DNA of 18,542 bases from Planctomycetota bacterium (GTDB lineage Bacteria; Planctomycetota; Planctomycetia; Pirellulales; Pirellulaceae), in the NCBI GenBank assembly GCA_029259935.1, contig JAJDEH010000437.1, forward strand, positions 1 to 18,542, read 5' to 3'. The position numbers and the translations under genes are program-made. The notes beneath the pieces were generated by a model. The model saw nothing but the letters and a program-made list of their open reading frames with translations, was not told the DNA's origin and made no database searches. This document shows positions 1 through 7,930 of the stretch, piece after piece; the first letter of the stretch is position 1; the number at the start of each line of letters is the position of its first letter.

Positions 1-127
1 TCGCTGACTCATGGCGGCCCATCCTTCCTGCAGTCGAAAAGCTGTGACCAAATTTAGCGCCAGCCGCCCAACTTGGCTAGACCGCATGCCTCCCAAAATG
101 GGGATACATTAAATCGACAAGCCCCTG

Positions 128-209
128 CGCGGGAATGACGGTCATCAAGTGACGTTGCCGAGAGCAAGCGGCGCGTTCCCTGGATTTCCGCCTCCGCGGG
201 AATGACGGT
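128..209. repeat. REP-like palindromic repeat, one full and one partial copy
   Basis: The 15-mer CGCGGGAATGACGGT occurs twice, at 128-142 and 195-209. The second copy is part of an imperfect palindrome: bases 184-191 pair with 196-203 (one T-G wobble) around a 4-base loop, CTCC. The first copy lacks the left arm. Sequences of the form TTCCCGC...GCGGGAATGACG are known as dispersed intergenic repeats in many bacteria. The full copy lies 6 bases past the stop codon of the leftward M28 peptidase gene, so it may also act as a 3' mRNA stem or a weak terminator. I see no T-run beside it. No gene is visible in 1-215. Confidence 0.5.
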
Positions 210-215
210 GAGCTG

Positions 216-2267
216 TCAACGCGCCGGATCGAGCTTCACGGTGAATTCTTTTTCCTGTTCGTCGCGGATCACGACGATCTTGACTTTGTCGCCCGGCTTG
301 TGCTTTTGCAGTGCTTTTTCAATATCGGCAATCCCGGTGATCGCGGCATCGCCAAGCTTGACGAGAACATCGCCGCCTTGAATGCCGGCGCGGGCGCAGG
401 GCCCGTCTTTGGTTACGTCGGCCAGCGTCAATCCTTTCGCATTTTGTTCCGTGTCGGGAACCGCGCCGATCACCGGTCGATTTCCCCGGGCTGGCAAACG
501 AGGATCTGTTTTATAGGTGGGGCGGTTTTCGGCCTGAACGATCTCGGTGGTGAGATCGGTCACCATTTGCGTGATTCGCAGCATCCCCTCGAAGTTGATC
601 TTGTCATGATCGTCGCTCGGGCGATGGTAGTCGGAATGCGTTCCCGTAAAAAAGTGAAGCACCGGGATCTTACGCCGATAAAACGTCGCGTGATCGCTGG
701 GGCCGAATCCGCCGGGATCTTTCGTTAGATTGAACTTATAGGTCTTATTCAGGCGGTCGATGATGCCGTCGAATTCGGAGGCGGTTCCTGTTCCGCTAAT
801 GATCAGCTTGTTGTCGTTCAGCCGGCCGACCATATCCAAGTTGACCATTCCCACGGTGTTTTCCAGCGAAAACAGAGGATGATCGACATAGTGTTTGCTA
901 CCCAGCAAACCCCGCTCCTCGGCGCTAAAGGCGATGAACACCAAGCGTCGCCGCGGCTTATCGGGCAATTGCGACAGCGACTTGGCGACCTGCAACAGTG
1001 CCGCTGTTCCCGAGGCATTATCGTCCGCGCCGTTGTGGACTTCCTTGGTCCAAGGAGCCAGCGAACCGGGGCCGCCTTGGCCCAGGTGGTCGTAATGCGC
1101 GCCGACGATGATCGTCTCGTCAGCCAGCGACCCAAAACCTTCTCGCACGGCCACGACATTCTTGACTTGCGCTTTGACACGCCGCAGATTCGCCTGACAA
1201 GCAACGCTCCAGCCTTCGAGAACTTGGCTTTGCGGCTTGGGCCCTTCGTCAATTTTGCTCTCCAAGCTGTCGAGACTCTCACCCAACGCTGCCTTCACGA
1301 CTTGGTCCACGGCCGCGCGACGGGCAAAGAAAACCGGCATCTTTTTGCGACCGTCGCCGGAACCCGCGCCGCCCAAGGCTGGTATCTTGTCCGCGTCGGC
1401 TGGCGGCTTTTGCTTGAGCGAATACAACTGCTCGACAAGCTTTTCCACCTCTTGGCGATGCTTGGCTGATTGCGCTTCCGTTGGGGCTTCCGTCTTGGCA
1501 AACGCGCTTCGCAACTCGACCAGTTTATTCAACGCCTTTTCCCAGGGTTGGCGTGAAGCCTTTGCGGTCTGATCGATTCCCAGTCTGTCGTTGACGAAGA
1601 TAATTGCCGCCGCGCCGTGCTCGTAAGCGTTGTTGACCTTCGTCGAGAAAAAGGCGTGCCGCGAAGGCTTGGTGCCGTTGAATACGCTTTTCGAATTCTG
1701 TTGCTCGGGTTCCTTGCGAATCATGATGACGACTTTGCCTTTCACATCCAGGCCTTCGTAGTCGTCGTATTCGAGCCGCTTGGCGGTGATTCCATACCCG
1801 ACAAAAACCAGCGGCGCTTCGGCTTTGCCGTTGCCGCCGACCGCCAGTGTGTTGAAGTCCTTGCCTAAGGCCAGCTCGATTCGAGCCGCTTCCTTGCCGT
1901 CCGCCGGCTTGCCGATCAACACCAATTGATTCTGTTCAGCGGGACCCAGTTCGGTATGCGAGTTGATTTCAAAAGGCTGATAGGGCTGGCCGTTGAAATG
2001 ATCGATCTTCAATCCCATGCTGGAAAACTGTTGGCTGAGGTATTCGGCCGCTTTATCAATCCCCGCCGTCCCCGGGCCACGGCCGTCGAGTTCATCGGAA
2101 GAAAGATATCGTAGAGATTCTTCAAGGCGGCTCTTGAGGCCAGGCAGTTCTTCGCCCACGGCAGTCTGGCCGCGACCGTCATGCCCCGCGCCCTGCAAAA
2201 CAAAGACAGCAACCAGCAACCATGCGACCGCCCGCGCGGAGCGATAGGAAGATAAGAATAAAGACAT
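216..2267 (-). CDS. Exported M28 zinc peptidase with PA and PDZ domains
   Basis: Predicted zinc-dependent aminopeptidase of family M28, exported. I chose the ATG at 2267 because GAGGG lies 8 bases upstream and the frame then opens directly with a signal peptide; a GTG at 2306 would only add 13 arginine-rich residues. Numbering is from the ATG at 2267 (683 residues). A hydrophobic segment at about 12-27 is followed by a PA-like domain at about 140-370, with a charged, helix-prone stretch at about 245-295. The peptidase core shows the M28 metal and catalytic residues: H391 in GAHYDHLG, D415 in GADDN, E450/E451 in SAEERG, D478 in NLDMVGR and H548 in DYHRPSD. A C-terminal PDZ domain (about 595-680) contains GDVLVKLGD and may bind substrates or partner proteins. 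It is transcribed away from the methyltransferase-like gene at 2409. The family is certain; the substrate is unknown. Confidence 0.93.
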   Translation of the reverse strand: MSLFLSSYRSARAVAWLLVAVFVLQGAGHDGRGQTAVGEELPGLKSRLEESLRYLSSDELDGRGPGTAGIDKAAEYLSQQFSSMGLKIDHFNGQPYQPFEINSHTELGPAEQNQLVLIGKPADGKEAARIELALGKDFNTLAVGGNGKAEAPLVFVGYGITAKRLEYDDYEGLDVKGKVVIMIRKEPEQQNSKSVFNGTKPSRHAFFSTKVNNAYEHGAAAIIFVNDRLGIDQTAKASRQPWEKALNKLVELRSAFAKTEAPTEAQSAKHRQEVEKLVEQLYSLKQKPPADADKIPALGGAGSGDGRKKMPVFFARRAAVDQVVKAALGESLDSLESKIDEGPKPQSQVLEGWSVACQANLRRVKAQVKNVVAVREGFGSLADETIIVGAHYDHLGQGGPGSLAPWTKEVHNGADDNASGTAALLQVAKSLSQLPDKPRRRLVFIAFSAEERGLLGSKHYVDHPLFSLENTVGMVNLDMVGRLNDNKLIISGTGTASEFDGIIDRLNKTYKFNLTKDPGGFGPSDHATFYRRKIPVLHFFTGTHSDYHRPSDDHDKINFEGMLRITQMVTDLTTEIVQAENRPTYKTDPRLPARGNRPVIGAVPDTEQNAKGLTLADVTKDGPCARAGIQGGDVLVKLGDAAITGIADIEKALQKHKPGDKVKIVVIRDEQEKEFTVKLDPAR

Positions 2268-2408
2268 TCGTCGAGCCCTCGCACGTAGAAGAGAAGTACA
2301 ATGCACCGACCGATTGTTTTCGCTGGAACGCGCCGCGTCAAGATTATGTACTACTTTCTCCCTGTGGCTACGCTCGGCAAACCATGAATTGGACCGCGTA
2401 GCGGCGGC

Positions 2409-3110
2409 ATGACAGACTCCATGACAGGCAAACCCTCAGCACCACCTCGGTTTTTCTTCGTCGGCCAGAAAGTCCATCTGCTGGCCCTGATTGCCCTGCT
2501 TGTTGGAGCTTTCTTGGGGGTCAAATGGACGGCGTTGTCCGAATCACGCTTATTTGGACTCGACGCGCGGGTCTGGTTCACTATCTCGCTCGCCGTCCCT
2601 GTCCTCCATCAGATGTACGTTTGGCTGGCATGGCGTAGCGAACTCTGTTATTCGACGGTTACGCGGCGGCTCGGTTCGCGTGCATTTGTAATCTACCAAA
2701 CAGTATTCATGATCCTGCTGGTGGCGCGGCCTGTCAGCCTGACCTTATTGGTGATCGCGGATCACGATTCGCTCGATTTGCCGATTCCTGTCAGAGTCGT
2801 GTTGTGCGTGATTCTCGGCTTGCCGGCGGCTTACACACTTTATTCCGTGGTGCGTTATTTCGGCATGGCTCGCGCGGCGGGGATCGACCATTTCGACGAG
2901 AGCTGTCGAAGCATGCCGCTAGTGAAGCAAGGGATCTTTCGGTACTCGAGCAACTCGATGTACACATTCGCCTTCTTGGCGCTGTGGGTGATCGCCATCG
3001 CGGGGGCGTCGTGGTCGGCCCTGGTCGTGGCCTTGGTCAGCCATGCGTACATTTGGGTGCACTACTTCTGCACGGAACGGCCGGATATGAAACTGATCTA
3101 CGGATCGTGA
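2409..3110 (+). CDS. ICMT/PEMT-like integral membrane methyltransferase
   Basis: A 233-residue integral membrane protein with about five hydrophobic segments (roughly 22-40, 55-74, 95-117, 127-147 and 184-215). The C-terminal part resembles the S-adenosylmethionine-dependent methyltransferases of the isoprenylcysteine carboxyl methyltransferase and phospholipid N-methyltransferase superfamily. GIFRYSSNSMY (175-185) corresponds to the family's G-x-x-R-x-x-R-N-P-M-Y, with serines replacing the arginine and the proline. HAYIWVHYFCTERPDM (212-227) corresponds to the distal cofactor-binding part. If active it would methylate a lipid or prenylated substrate in the inner membrane. The weakened RNPMY motif leaves catalysis open. 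ATG 2409 is taken as start; ATG 2421 is an alternative, and neither has a clear ribosome binding site. It is first in a rightward block and divergent from the M28 gene. Confidence 0.72.
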   Translation: MTDSMTGKPSAPPRFFFVGQKVHLLALIALLVGAFLGVKWTALSESRLFGLDARVWFTISLAVPVLHQMYVWLAWRSELCYSTVTRRLGSRAFVIYQTVFMILLVARPVSLTLLVIADHDSLDLPIPVRVVLCVILGLPAAYTLYSVVRYFGMARAAGIDHFDESCRSMPLVKQGIFRYSSNSMYTFAFLALWVIAIAGASWSALVVALVSHAYIWVHYFCTERPDMKLIYGS

Positions 3111-3187
3111 GCCAATTCGGACGCGTGGGCGGCGCAGCGTCCTTGTCGACGCCTTCGGCTGCTGATAGCCTGCCATGAAACTCGCGC

Positions 3188-4462
3188 GTGAAACCTATGG
3201 GACTCGATCTTCGAATGAATCTGGCACTTTTGGGAATCAACCAATCCGCCCTGCCGCTGGTCCGCCACTTGGCGGCGGATCGGCAACACAAGGTCGTTGC
3301 CATTCACGACGTAAGCCAATTCGAAGACGAACTGCAAGCGCTCTTTCCCCTGGCCCTTTGGGATCGGCAGTGGGAATCCTTGTTGTCGGGAGCGGTGGAT
3401 GGCGTCGTGGTGTGCGGAAAGTTTGAAGATGATCGTCGCGCCGATCAATTGCGAAAACTCGTGCAGGAATCGGTGCCGCTGCTGGTGGTCCATCCGGCCT
3501 GCGAGTGCATGGTGGCTTTCGAGTTGGAGATGATCCGGCAAGATACGGGTGGCGTCATGGTCCCTTACTTTCCAGGCGGACAACATCCGTTGCTCGCCTT
3601 CGTGGCCCGAATGGTCGCGGAGGGCGCGGGCGATGAGGCCAAGACGAATCGATTGGGAGAGTTGGAACAGTTGGTTTTTGAAAGATCACTGGCCGATCGA
3701 AGTCGTGATTCGGTGCTTTCGGAGTTAGCACGCGACCTGGAAGTCATACGCCGATTGCTGGGCGGCATTTCCAACGTCAGCGCCATGCAAGGGACGCGCG
3801 AAGCAGAGTCGTATGCCAACTTGAGCATGCACTTGTTAACGGACGACAACATCCTGGCCCGCTGGTCGGTAGTACCGGCCAGCGGCGATTCCATTGGAAA
3901 AGTCAAACTGATTGGCTCCGATGGCACTTCCACGCTAACGCTCGGCGCGGACCCTCGACAGTGGCGAGTCGAATCCGAAGCACCTGGCCATGATCCCACA
4001 AGTCGCGAAGATTGGGATGATTGCCAGACGATTTGCAAGACCTTCGCGGCCGCGATCGAGGGCAGCGAACCGGCCTGGACTTGGAACGAAGCCTGTCAAA
4101 ACTTGGAGGTGGTTTCGGCGGTCCAGCAAAGCCTCAAGCGCGGACGGACGATCGAGTTGTACGGTGAAGAACATACCGAGGAACAATCGTTCAAGGGTGT
4201 CATGGCGATGGGCGGCTGTTTGCTGTTGCTAATGGGCATGCTCATCATGCTTGGCATGGCACTCTTCGAAGGACTCACTTGGCCCTTTCGCGACCGCCCC
4301 GGGGAACTGGAATTCGACAACCCCACGCCGCGGTCCCATTTGTTGTTGCGACTGTGGCCATTCTATCCATTTATCGCCTTTCTGTTATTGCAGCTCTTGC
4401 GGTTGGTATTTCGAACTGACAGCAAGCCAGCATCAACGCACACGGCCGAGTCGGCAAACTAG
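3188..4462 (+). CDS. Degenerate Gfo/Idh/MocA-like protein with C-terminal membrane anchor
   Basis: A 424-residue protein in the longest frame. The N-terminal part (about 11-120) looks like the Rossmann fold of Gfo/Idh/MocA oxidoreductases: a beta strand NLALLGINQSA, then alternating strands and helices with DGVVVCGK and PLLVVHPACE. The glycine-rich nucleotide motif is degraded (GINQSA instead of GxGxxG), and the family's E-K-P catalytic motif is not recognisable. Residues 300-340, including W-x-x-A-C-x-N-L-E-V-V and SLKRGRTIELY, match the usual C-terminal end of that family. Two hydrophobic segments follow (about 347-372 and 390-412), which the soluble enzymes lack. It is probably a membrane-attached sensor, scaffold or non-catalytic relative, not a dehydrogenase. 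The start is unresolved: GTG 3188, ATG 3197 and ATG 3215 are all possible without a strong ribosome binding site, and ATG 3215 lies right at the first beta strand. Confidence 0.68.
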   Translation: MKPMGLDLRMNLALLGINQSALPLVRHLAADRQHKVVAIHDVSQFEDELQALFPLALWDRQWESLLSGAVDGVVVCGKFEDDRRADQLRKLVQESVPLLVVHPACECMVAFELEMIRQDTGGVMVPYFPGGQHPLLAFVARMVAEGAGDEAKTNRLGELEQLVFERSLADRSRDSVLSELARDLEVIRRLLGGISNVSAMQGTREAESYANLSMHLLTDDNILARWSVVPASGDSIGKVKLIGSDGTSTLTLGADPRQWRVESEAPGHDPTSREDWDDCQTICKTFAAAIEGSEPAWTWNEACQNLEVVSAVQQSLKRGRTIELYGEEHTEEQSFKGVMAMGGCLLLLMGMLIMLGMALFEGLTWPFRDRPGELEFDNPTPRSHLLLRLWPFYPFIAFLLLQLLRLVFRTDSKPASTHTAESAN

Positions 4463-4564
4463 GCGAGAATTGACGATTAGCGCGAAGAATCGGGCGGGCG
4501 GCGTCGATGATTTATCTTCATGGGATCTCAAGTTGGGAGACGAGCGCCGAGATTAAGTGGGGCG

Positions 4565-5116
4565 ATGATGCTGGCAGGCAGTGCAAGACAGCAGTTTCGA
4601 GTTCTATTGATGAGCGGTCTGGCTCTGGTGGCTGGGTGCCGCGCGGTGCCCGACCAACCCGGCGATTGCAACGGCAAAGAAAATCGTGAACTGGTGGAGG
4701 CCATCAAGTACGGTGTGATCCCGCTGCAGGTCAATTTGCCGGGCCATTCACGAGTTGATGTGCCGCTATCTGCGCCCCATCCGCGATTTCATCCCGTACC
4801 CACTCGAGATGTATTTTCCGGGCGTCATCCGTTTTTCGGCGATCCGCCCGAGCCGGTCAACGAAATGGAAGCGGTGCTGCTACCGTACACCGCGGACGAA
4901 CTCCCGCGGCAGGACGACGAACCTCTGCCACTGCCACCAGAACCGATGCAGTTGCATCCCATCTTGCCCGCCAGCCAACTGCCGGCCGAGTCTCAAGTAG
5001 ATGCCGAGCCCATGCCGGAGCCGCCTTCAGACGCGTCTGGTCTGATTTCCACGCCTCCGTTGCCGGCTGAAGATGTTGGCACCCCCACCAATGCGGACGC
5101 TTGGAAAGGCAAGTAG
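4565..5116 (+). CDS. Proline-rich putative lipoprotein
   Basis: I do not recognise the family. From the ATG at 4565 the protein has 183 residues and begins with a lipoprotein signal peptide: a positively charged start (R8, R12), a hydrophobic stretch and the lipobox ALVAGC with the modifiable cysteine at residue 25. A frame from ATG 4520 would bury this signal behind 15 more residues, so 4565 (or ATG 4568) is preferred. After a short region the chain becomes rich in proline, glutamate and aspartate (about 90-175), with many PP and EP pairs and no predicted fold, so the mature part is probably an extended linker or surface-exposed tail. It lies 102 bases after the Gfo/Idh-like gene and 214 bases before the HtrA gene, on the same strand. 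Membrane or periplasmic location is well supported; function is unknown. Confidence 0.7.
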   Translation: MMLAGSARQQFRVLLMSGLALVAGCRAVPDQPGDCNGKENRELVEAIKYGVIPLQVNLPGHSRVDVPLSAPHPRFHPVPTRDVFSGRHPFFGDPPEPVNEMEAVLLPYTADELPRQDDEPLPLPPEPMQLHPILPASQLPAESQVDAEPMPEPPSDASGLISTPPLPAEDVGTPTNADAWKGK

Positions 5117-5279
5117 CCGCGCATGGCAACGCACGCCGGCGATTCTCGCAACTAAACAGGCAAGCTGGGCGATTCGTGCCGCTGGCAACACCGCTCGCTA
5201 ACGGAATGGACGGGCGCGGTCCGATTTAGACTCTTGTCCTACCAAATCCGCACCATCTGCAAGTCACGCACAGACCCAT

Positions 5280-5303
5280 TCCTTGGCCACTCCTTGCCAA
5301 GGA
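5280..5303 (+). promoter_or_regulatory. Hairpin in the leader upstream of the HtrA gene
   Basis: CCTTGGC (5281-5287) and GCCAAGG (5296-5302) form a perfect inverted repeat with an 8-base loop, extended by a T-A pair at 5280/5303. It ends 27 bases before the HtrA ATG and just before an AAGG that could serve as ribosome binding site (5317-5320). It could be a leader stem affecting translation, a binding site, or a terminator of the upstream lipoprotein gene; no T-run follows it, so a terminator is the weakest reading. The rest of 5117-5330 shows nothing I can name. Confidence 0.3.
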
Positions 5304-5330
5304 CGCTGCGTGATTTAAGGCGAGCAACCT

Positions 5331-6689
5331 ATGATCGACCCTCGACACTTGTCTATTCGGCGTGGCATTCCCAGCGCGTTGATTGCCAGCTTTCTGGTGT
5401 TCCACACGTGCGTGACCGGATTTGCCTCGGCGCTTCGAGAAACTCCAATGGTTCGCGCGGTCCGCTTGGCCAGGCCGTCGGTGGTGAACATTCATGGGAA
5501 GAAGACCGTTCCCGCTTATGAAGATCAACTGGGCTCGGCGTCCTCGTACAAACAAGTCAACGGCATGGGCACGGGCGTCGTGATTGACGAACGTGGCTAT
5601 GCGATTACCAATTATCACGTCATTGAAGGCGTCCGCCGCATTCAAGTCACACTGGCTGATAAACGAACCGTGACCGCCCGCTTGGTCGCCCACGATCCGG
5701 CCACCGATCTCGCGATCATCAAGGTCAAGATCGACCAGCCGATGCCCGTGATCAAGATTGGAACCTCCAGCGATTTGATGCCGGCCGAACCGGTCGTGGC
5801 CGTCGGCAACGCCTACGGATATCGCCATACCGTCACCAAGGGCATCATCAGCGAACTCCAACGCACCGTGCAGGTCAGCGACGAACAGACTTACACCAAC
5901 CTGATTCAAACCGATGCCAGCATCAATCCCGGCAACTCGGGCGGCCCGCTGTTGAACATCGACGGCGAAATGATCGGCATCAATGTGGCCGTTCGGGTCG
6001 GAGCGCAAGGCATCGGATTCGCCATTCCCGTTGATCAAGCCATGGAGGTTGCTTCGCGACTGCTCAGCATCGAACGCAGTTCTTCCGTACCTCACGGCAT
6101 CATCGGCAAGACGGTCCGCGCCGACAGCTCCTCGCATTTCATCGTCAACGCGATTCAGAAATCGAGCCCCGCCGACAAAGCGGAATTGAAATCGGGCGAC
6201 GTGATCACGGCTATCGGGCCGCAAACGATTGACCGGGCGCTCGACATCGAACGAGCCTTGCTGGACTCGAAAAGCGGCGAACCGGTTGCCGTATCGGTTC
6301 TTCGCGACGGAGAGACGATCAGTTTGAACCTTGAAATGACGCCCGCCGAACCCACGCGCCAGACGCCCACCGCTTCAAGAATATGGAACCTGATTGGTTT
6401 GCGATTCGTCCGCGTACCCAATGCCGAATTCGAACGTCTGGGTACCGAATACCGTGGCGGACTGAAGATCGTGGACATCCGCGAAAGCAGTGCGGCCGAC
6501 GAACAAGGAATCAAGCCGGGAGATATTCTGGTGGGGATGCATCTGTGGGAGACGGTCTCCTCGGATAATTTGGTGTACATCTTGAACCGGCCCGATTTCA
6601 CCGACTTTCAGCCGATGAAGTTCTACGTAATTCGCGGCGGAGATACTCTGTACGGGCACATGCGAGTCTCCAGGGCCGACAGCCGCTAA
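5331..6689 (+). CDS. HtrA/Deg-type periplasmic serine protease with two PDZ domains
   Basis: A 452-residue trypsin-like serine protease of the HtrA (DegP/DegS/MucD) family, probably secreted or membrane-tethered in the periplasm. An N-terminal hydrophobic segment (about 13-34) after basic residues is a signal peptide or anchor. The catalytic triad is H96 in TNYHVIEG, D126 in PATDLAIIKV and S203 in NPGNSGGPLL. The two PDZ domains lie at about 255-337 (with ADKAELKSGDVITAIG) and 355-447 (with ADEQGIKPGDILVGMH). Such proteins degrade or chaperone misfolded envelope proteins and can start regulated proteolysis. The second PDZ domain ends with a distinctive LVYILNRPDF segment. The ATG at 5331 has AAGG about 10 bases upstream. 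The gene follows a proline-rich lipoprotein gene on the same strand and converges with the CPBP protease gene, only 34 bases away. Confidence 0.95.
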   Translation: MIDPRHLSIRRGIPSALIASFLVFHTCVTGFASALRETPMVRAVRLARPSVVNIHGKKTVPAYEDQLGSASSYKQVNGMGTGVVIDERGYAITNYHVIEGVRRIQVTLADKRTVTARLVAHDPATDLAIIKVKIDQPMPVIKIGTSSDLMPAEPVVAVGNAYGYRHTVTKGIISELQRTVQVSDEQTYTNLIQTDASINPGNSGGPLLNIDGEMIGINVAVRVGAQGIGFAIPVDQAMEVASRLLSIERSSSVPHGIIGKTVRADSSSHFIVNAIQKSSPADKAELKSGDVITAIGPQTIDRALDIERALLDSKSGEPVAVSVLRDGETISLNLEMTPAEPTRQTPTASRIWNLIGLRFVRVPNAEFERLGTEYRGGLKIVDIRESSAADEQGIKPGDILVGMHLWETVSSDNLVYILNRPDFTDFQPMKFYVIRGGDTLYGHMRVSRADSR

Positions 6690-6695
6690 GCCCGC

Positions 6696-6734
6696 TGTCA
6701 ACTGCCACCGTCAACTGCCACCGTCAACTGCCGC
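6696..6734. repeat. Three tandem 13-bp units between htrA-like and CPBP genes
   Basis: The unit CGTCAACTGCCAC is repeated head to tail at 6696-6708, 6709-6721 and 6722-6734, with single changes in the first base of copy 1 (T) and near the end of copy 3 (G). The third unit contains the TGA stop codon of the leftward CPBP gene (6724-6726) and part of its last Gly codons. Each unit carries the same TGA on the minus strand. It is therefore a local duplication of the 3' end of that gene, lying in the gap between two convergent genes. Confidence 0.85.
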
Positions 6735-7872
6735 CGCCGAACGCTTCCAACGCCAGCAGGCCGATGCTGACCGCATTCAGCAGGAAGTGAACGATGATGC
6801 ATGGCAACACGCGATGCGTGCGTTGATAGAGAAACCCAAGCCCAATTGCCAGCACGGTCAGCGCGAACATATCCGGTCCGTGAGAAAAGTGCATCAAGGC
6901 GAACAGAATCGCGCTGACAAAAATCGGCCACATTTTTGGTCGCCTCGTGGTGCGATCCAAGCCAGCCGCTTGGTCGTCGTCCGGCGGCGGCTCGCGATAG
7001 GCCAGCGGCGGAGCGTAAGGATTGTCGCTACTGGGCTCTATTTGAACCGTGCCACTTTGAACCGTGCCACCTATTTGAACCGTGCCACGCGGCGCCTCGG
7101 TTTCACTAGATCCCCTTTCACTAAATCTCGCGTCAGGTGATTCGAATGCTGCTTCCGCTCGATCCTCGGATGGGGCGGACGGTGGCAGCGGATCGAGAGC
7201 CGCCGGCAAGCGTCCCAACAGCAGTTGCGCGGGATCGTTGCCCGACTCGTGGATATTCTCCAACCACCCCTGCAGCAACACACGGAAAATGAACTCCTCA
7301 ACAAGCGGAGCAATCAACACGGCCGAAATGGTCGTGACGACAAAGAATTTTGGACTTGGGTTCTTGAGGACCAATTCAATCAGCGGATGCTCGGACGGCC
7401 ACCACTGCACAAAGAACGCCTGGATGAGATAAACCGGTCCGGCCAGCAGCAAGAACGCGTAAACTCCCAAATAAACATCTCTCGCCATGCCGCGAATTCG
7501 TACGCCGAAATCCAAGGCCGTGGTGCGGTTCTTGAATGCGATGAACACCGCGGCAACGATCGTGCCGCCCACCGATCCCAGCGAACTGACAAGAATGATG
7601 TTCGCCAGAGTATCGGGCGAGAAACTGGTCAGATCACCGCCAGTAGCGCCCGAGGCCAACGCGGCAATCACACCGCCCACCGCCGCCGACCCAAACCATA
7701 ACAGCATGGCGATGACAACATCCAGTAGGCCCCAGGGAACGGGCAGCCTCGGCTCGCAGCGCAACAAGGGTAACCCCCGCAACAGTCGAACCAGCATGAT
7801 GATCCAGCCCGCGACCGCCACGACAACCAAGGACGTGATCAATATCCCCGAAACGGAATTGAAGAGTTCCAT
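6724..7872 (-). CDS. CPBP family intramembrane metalloprotease with repeat-bearing insertion
   Basis: A 382-residue multi-spanning membrane protein of the CPBP (CAAX protease and bacteriocin-processing, Abi) family, a glutamate-type intramembrane protease. The family motifs are visible: E192-E193-x-x-x-R197 in LVEEFIFR, F324-x-x-x-H328 in LFALMHF and H362-x-x-x-N366 in VHFLLN. Hydrophobic segments lie at about 8-30, 50-72, 90-113, 133-157, 178-192, 315-330, 335-350 and 357-377. Between motif 1 and the rest, residues 205-312 form a hydrophilic, proline- and acid-rich insertion including three GTVQ units; family members usually have a short loop here. The insertion probably lies outside the membrane core. 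Substrate and function are unknown. The ATG at 7872 lies 58 bases after the stop of pgsA, and the gene is last of a leftward series with rimO and pgsA. Confidence 0.88.
   Translation of the reverse strand: MELFNSVSGILITSLVVVAVAGWIIMLVRLLRGLPLLRCEPRLPVPWGLLDVVIAMLLWFGSAAVGGVIAALASGATGGDLTSFSPDTLANIILVSSLGSVGGTIVAAVFIAFKNRTTALDFGVRIRGMARDVYLGVYAFLLLAGPVYLIQAFFVQWWPSEHPLIELVLKNPSPKFFVVTTISAVLIAPLVEEFIFRVLLQGWLENIHESGNDPAQLLLGRLPAALDPLPPSAPSEDRAEAAFESPDARFSERGSSETEAPRGTVQIGGTVQSGTVQIEPSSDNPYAPPLAYREPPPDDDQAAGLDRTTRRPKMWPIFVSAILFALMHFSHGPDMFALTVLAIGLGFLYQRTHRVLPCIIVHFLLNAVSIGLLALEAFGGGS
7041..7088. repeat. Three copies of a 15-bp repeat inside the CPBP gene
   Basis: TTTGAACCGTGCCAC occurs at 7041-7055, 7056-7070 and 7074-7088; the first two are directly joined and a CTA separates the third. 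On the coding (minus) strand they give three GTVQ units in the insertion of the CPBP protease. A second, weaker pair follows at 7101-7112 and 7116-7127 (TTTCACTAGATC and TTTCACTAAATC, 11 of 12 identical). The reading frame stays open through all of it. Confidence 0.9.
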
Positions 7873-7930
7873 GGTTCGTTCAGACCGCGCAATTCAGAAG
7901 CTGAGAGGCTGCTGGTGGAAACCGGGCCGT

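Noticed and set aside
5226..6224. 332-codon open frame on the minus strand opposite the HtrA-like gene
   Set aside because: It mirrors the third-position GC bias of the real gene; its translation has no recognisable domain, and the sense frame has a full catalytic triad and PDZ domains.
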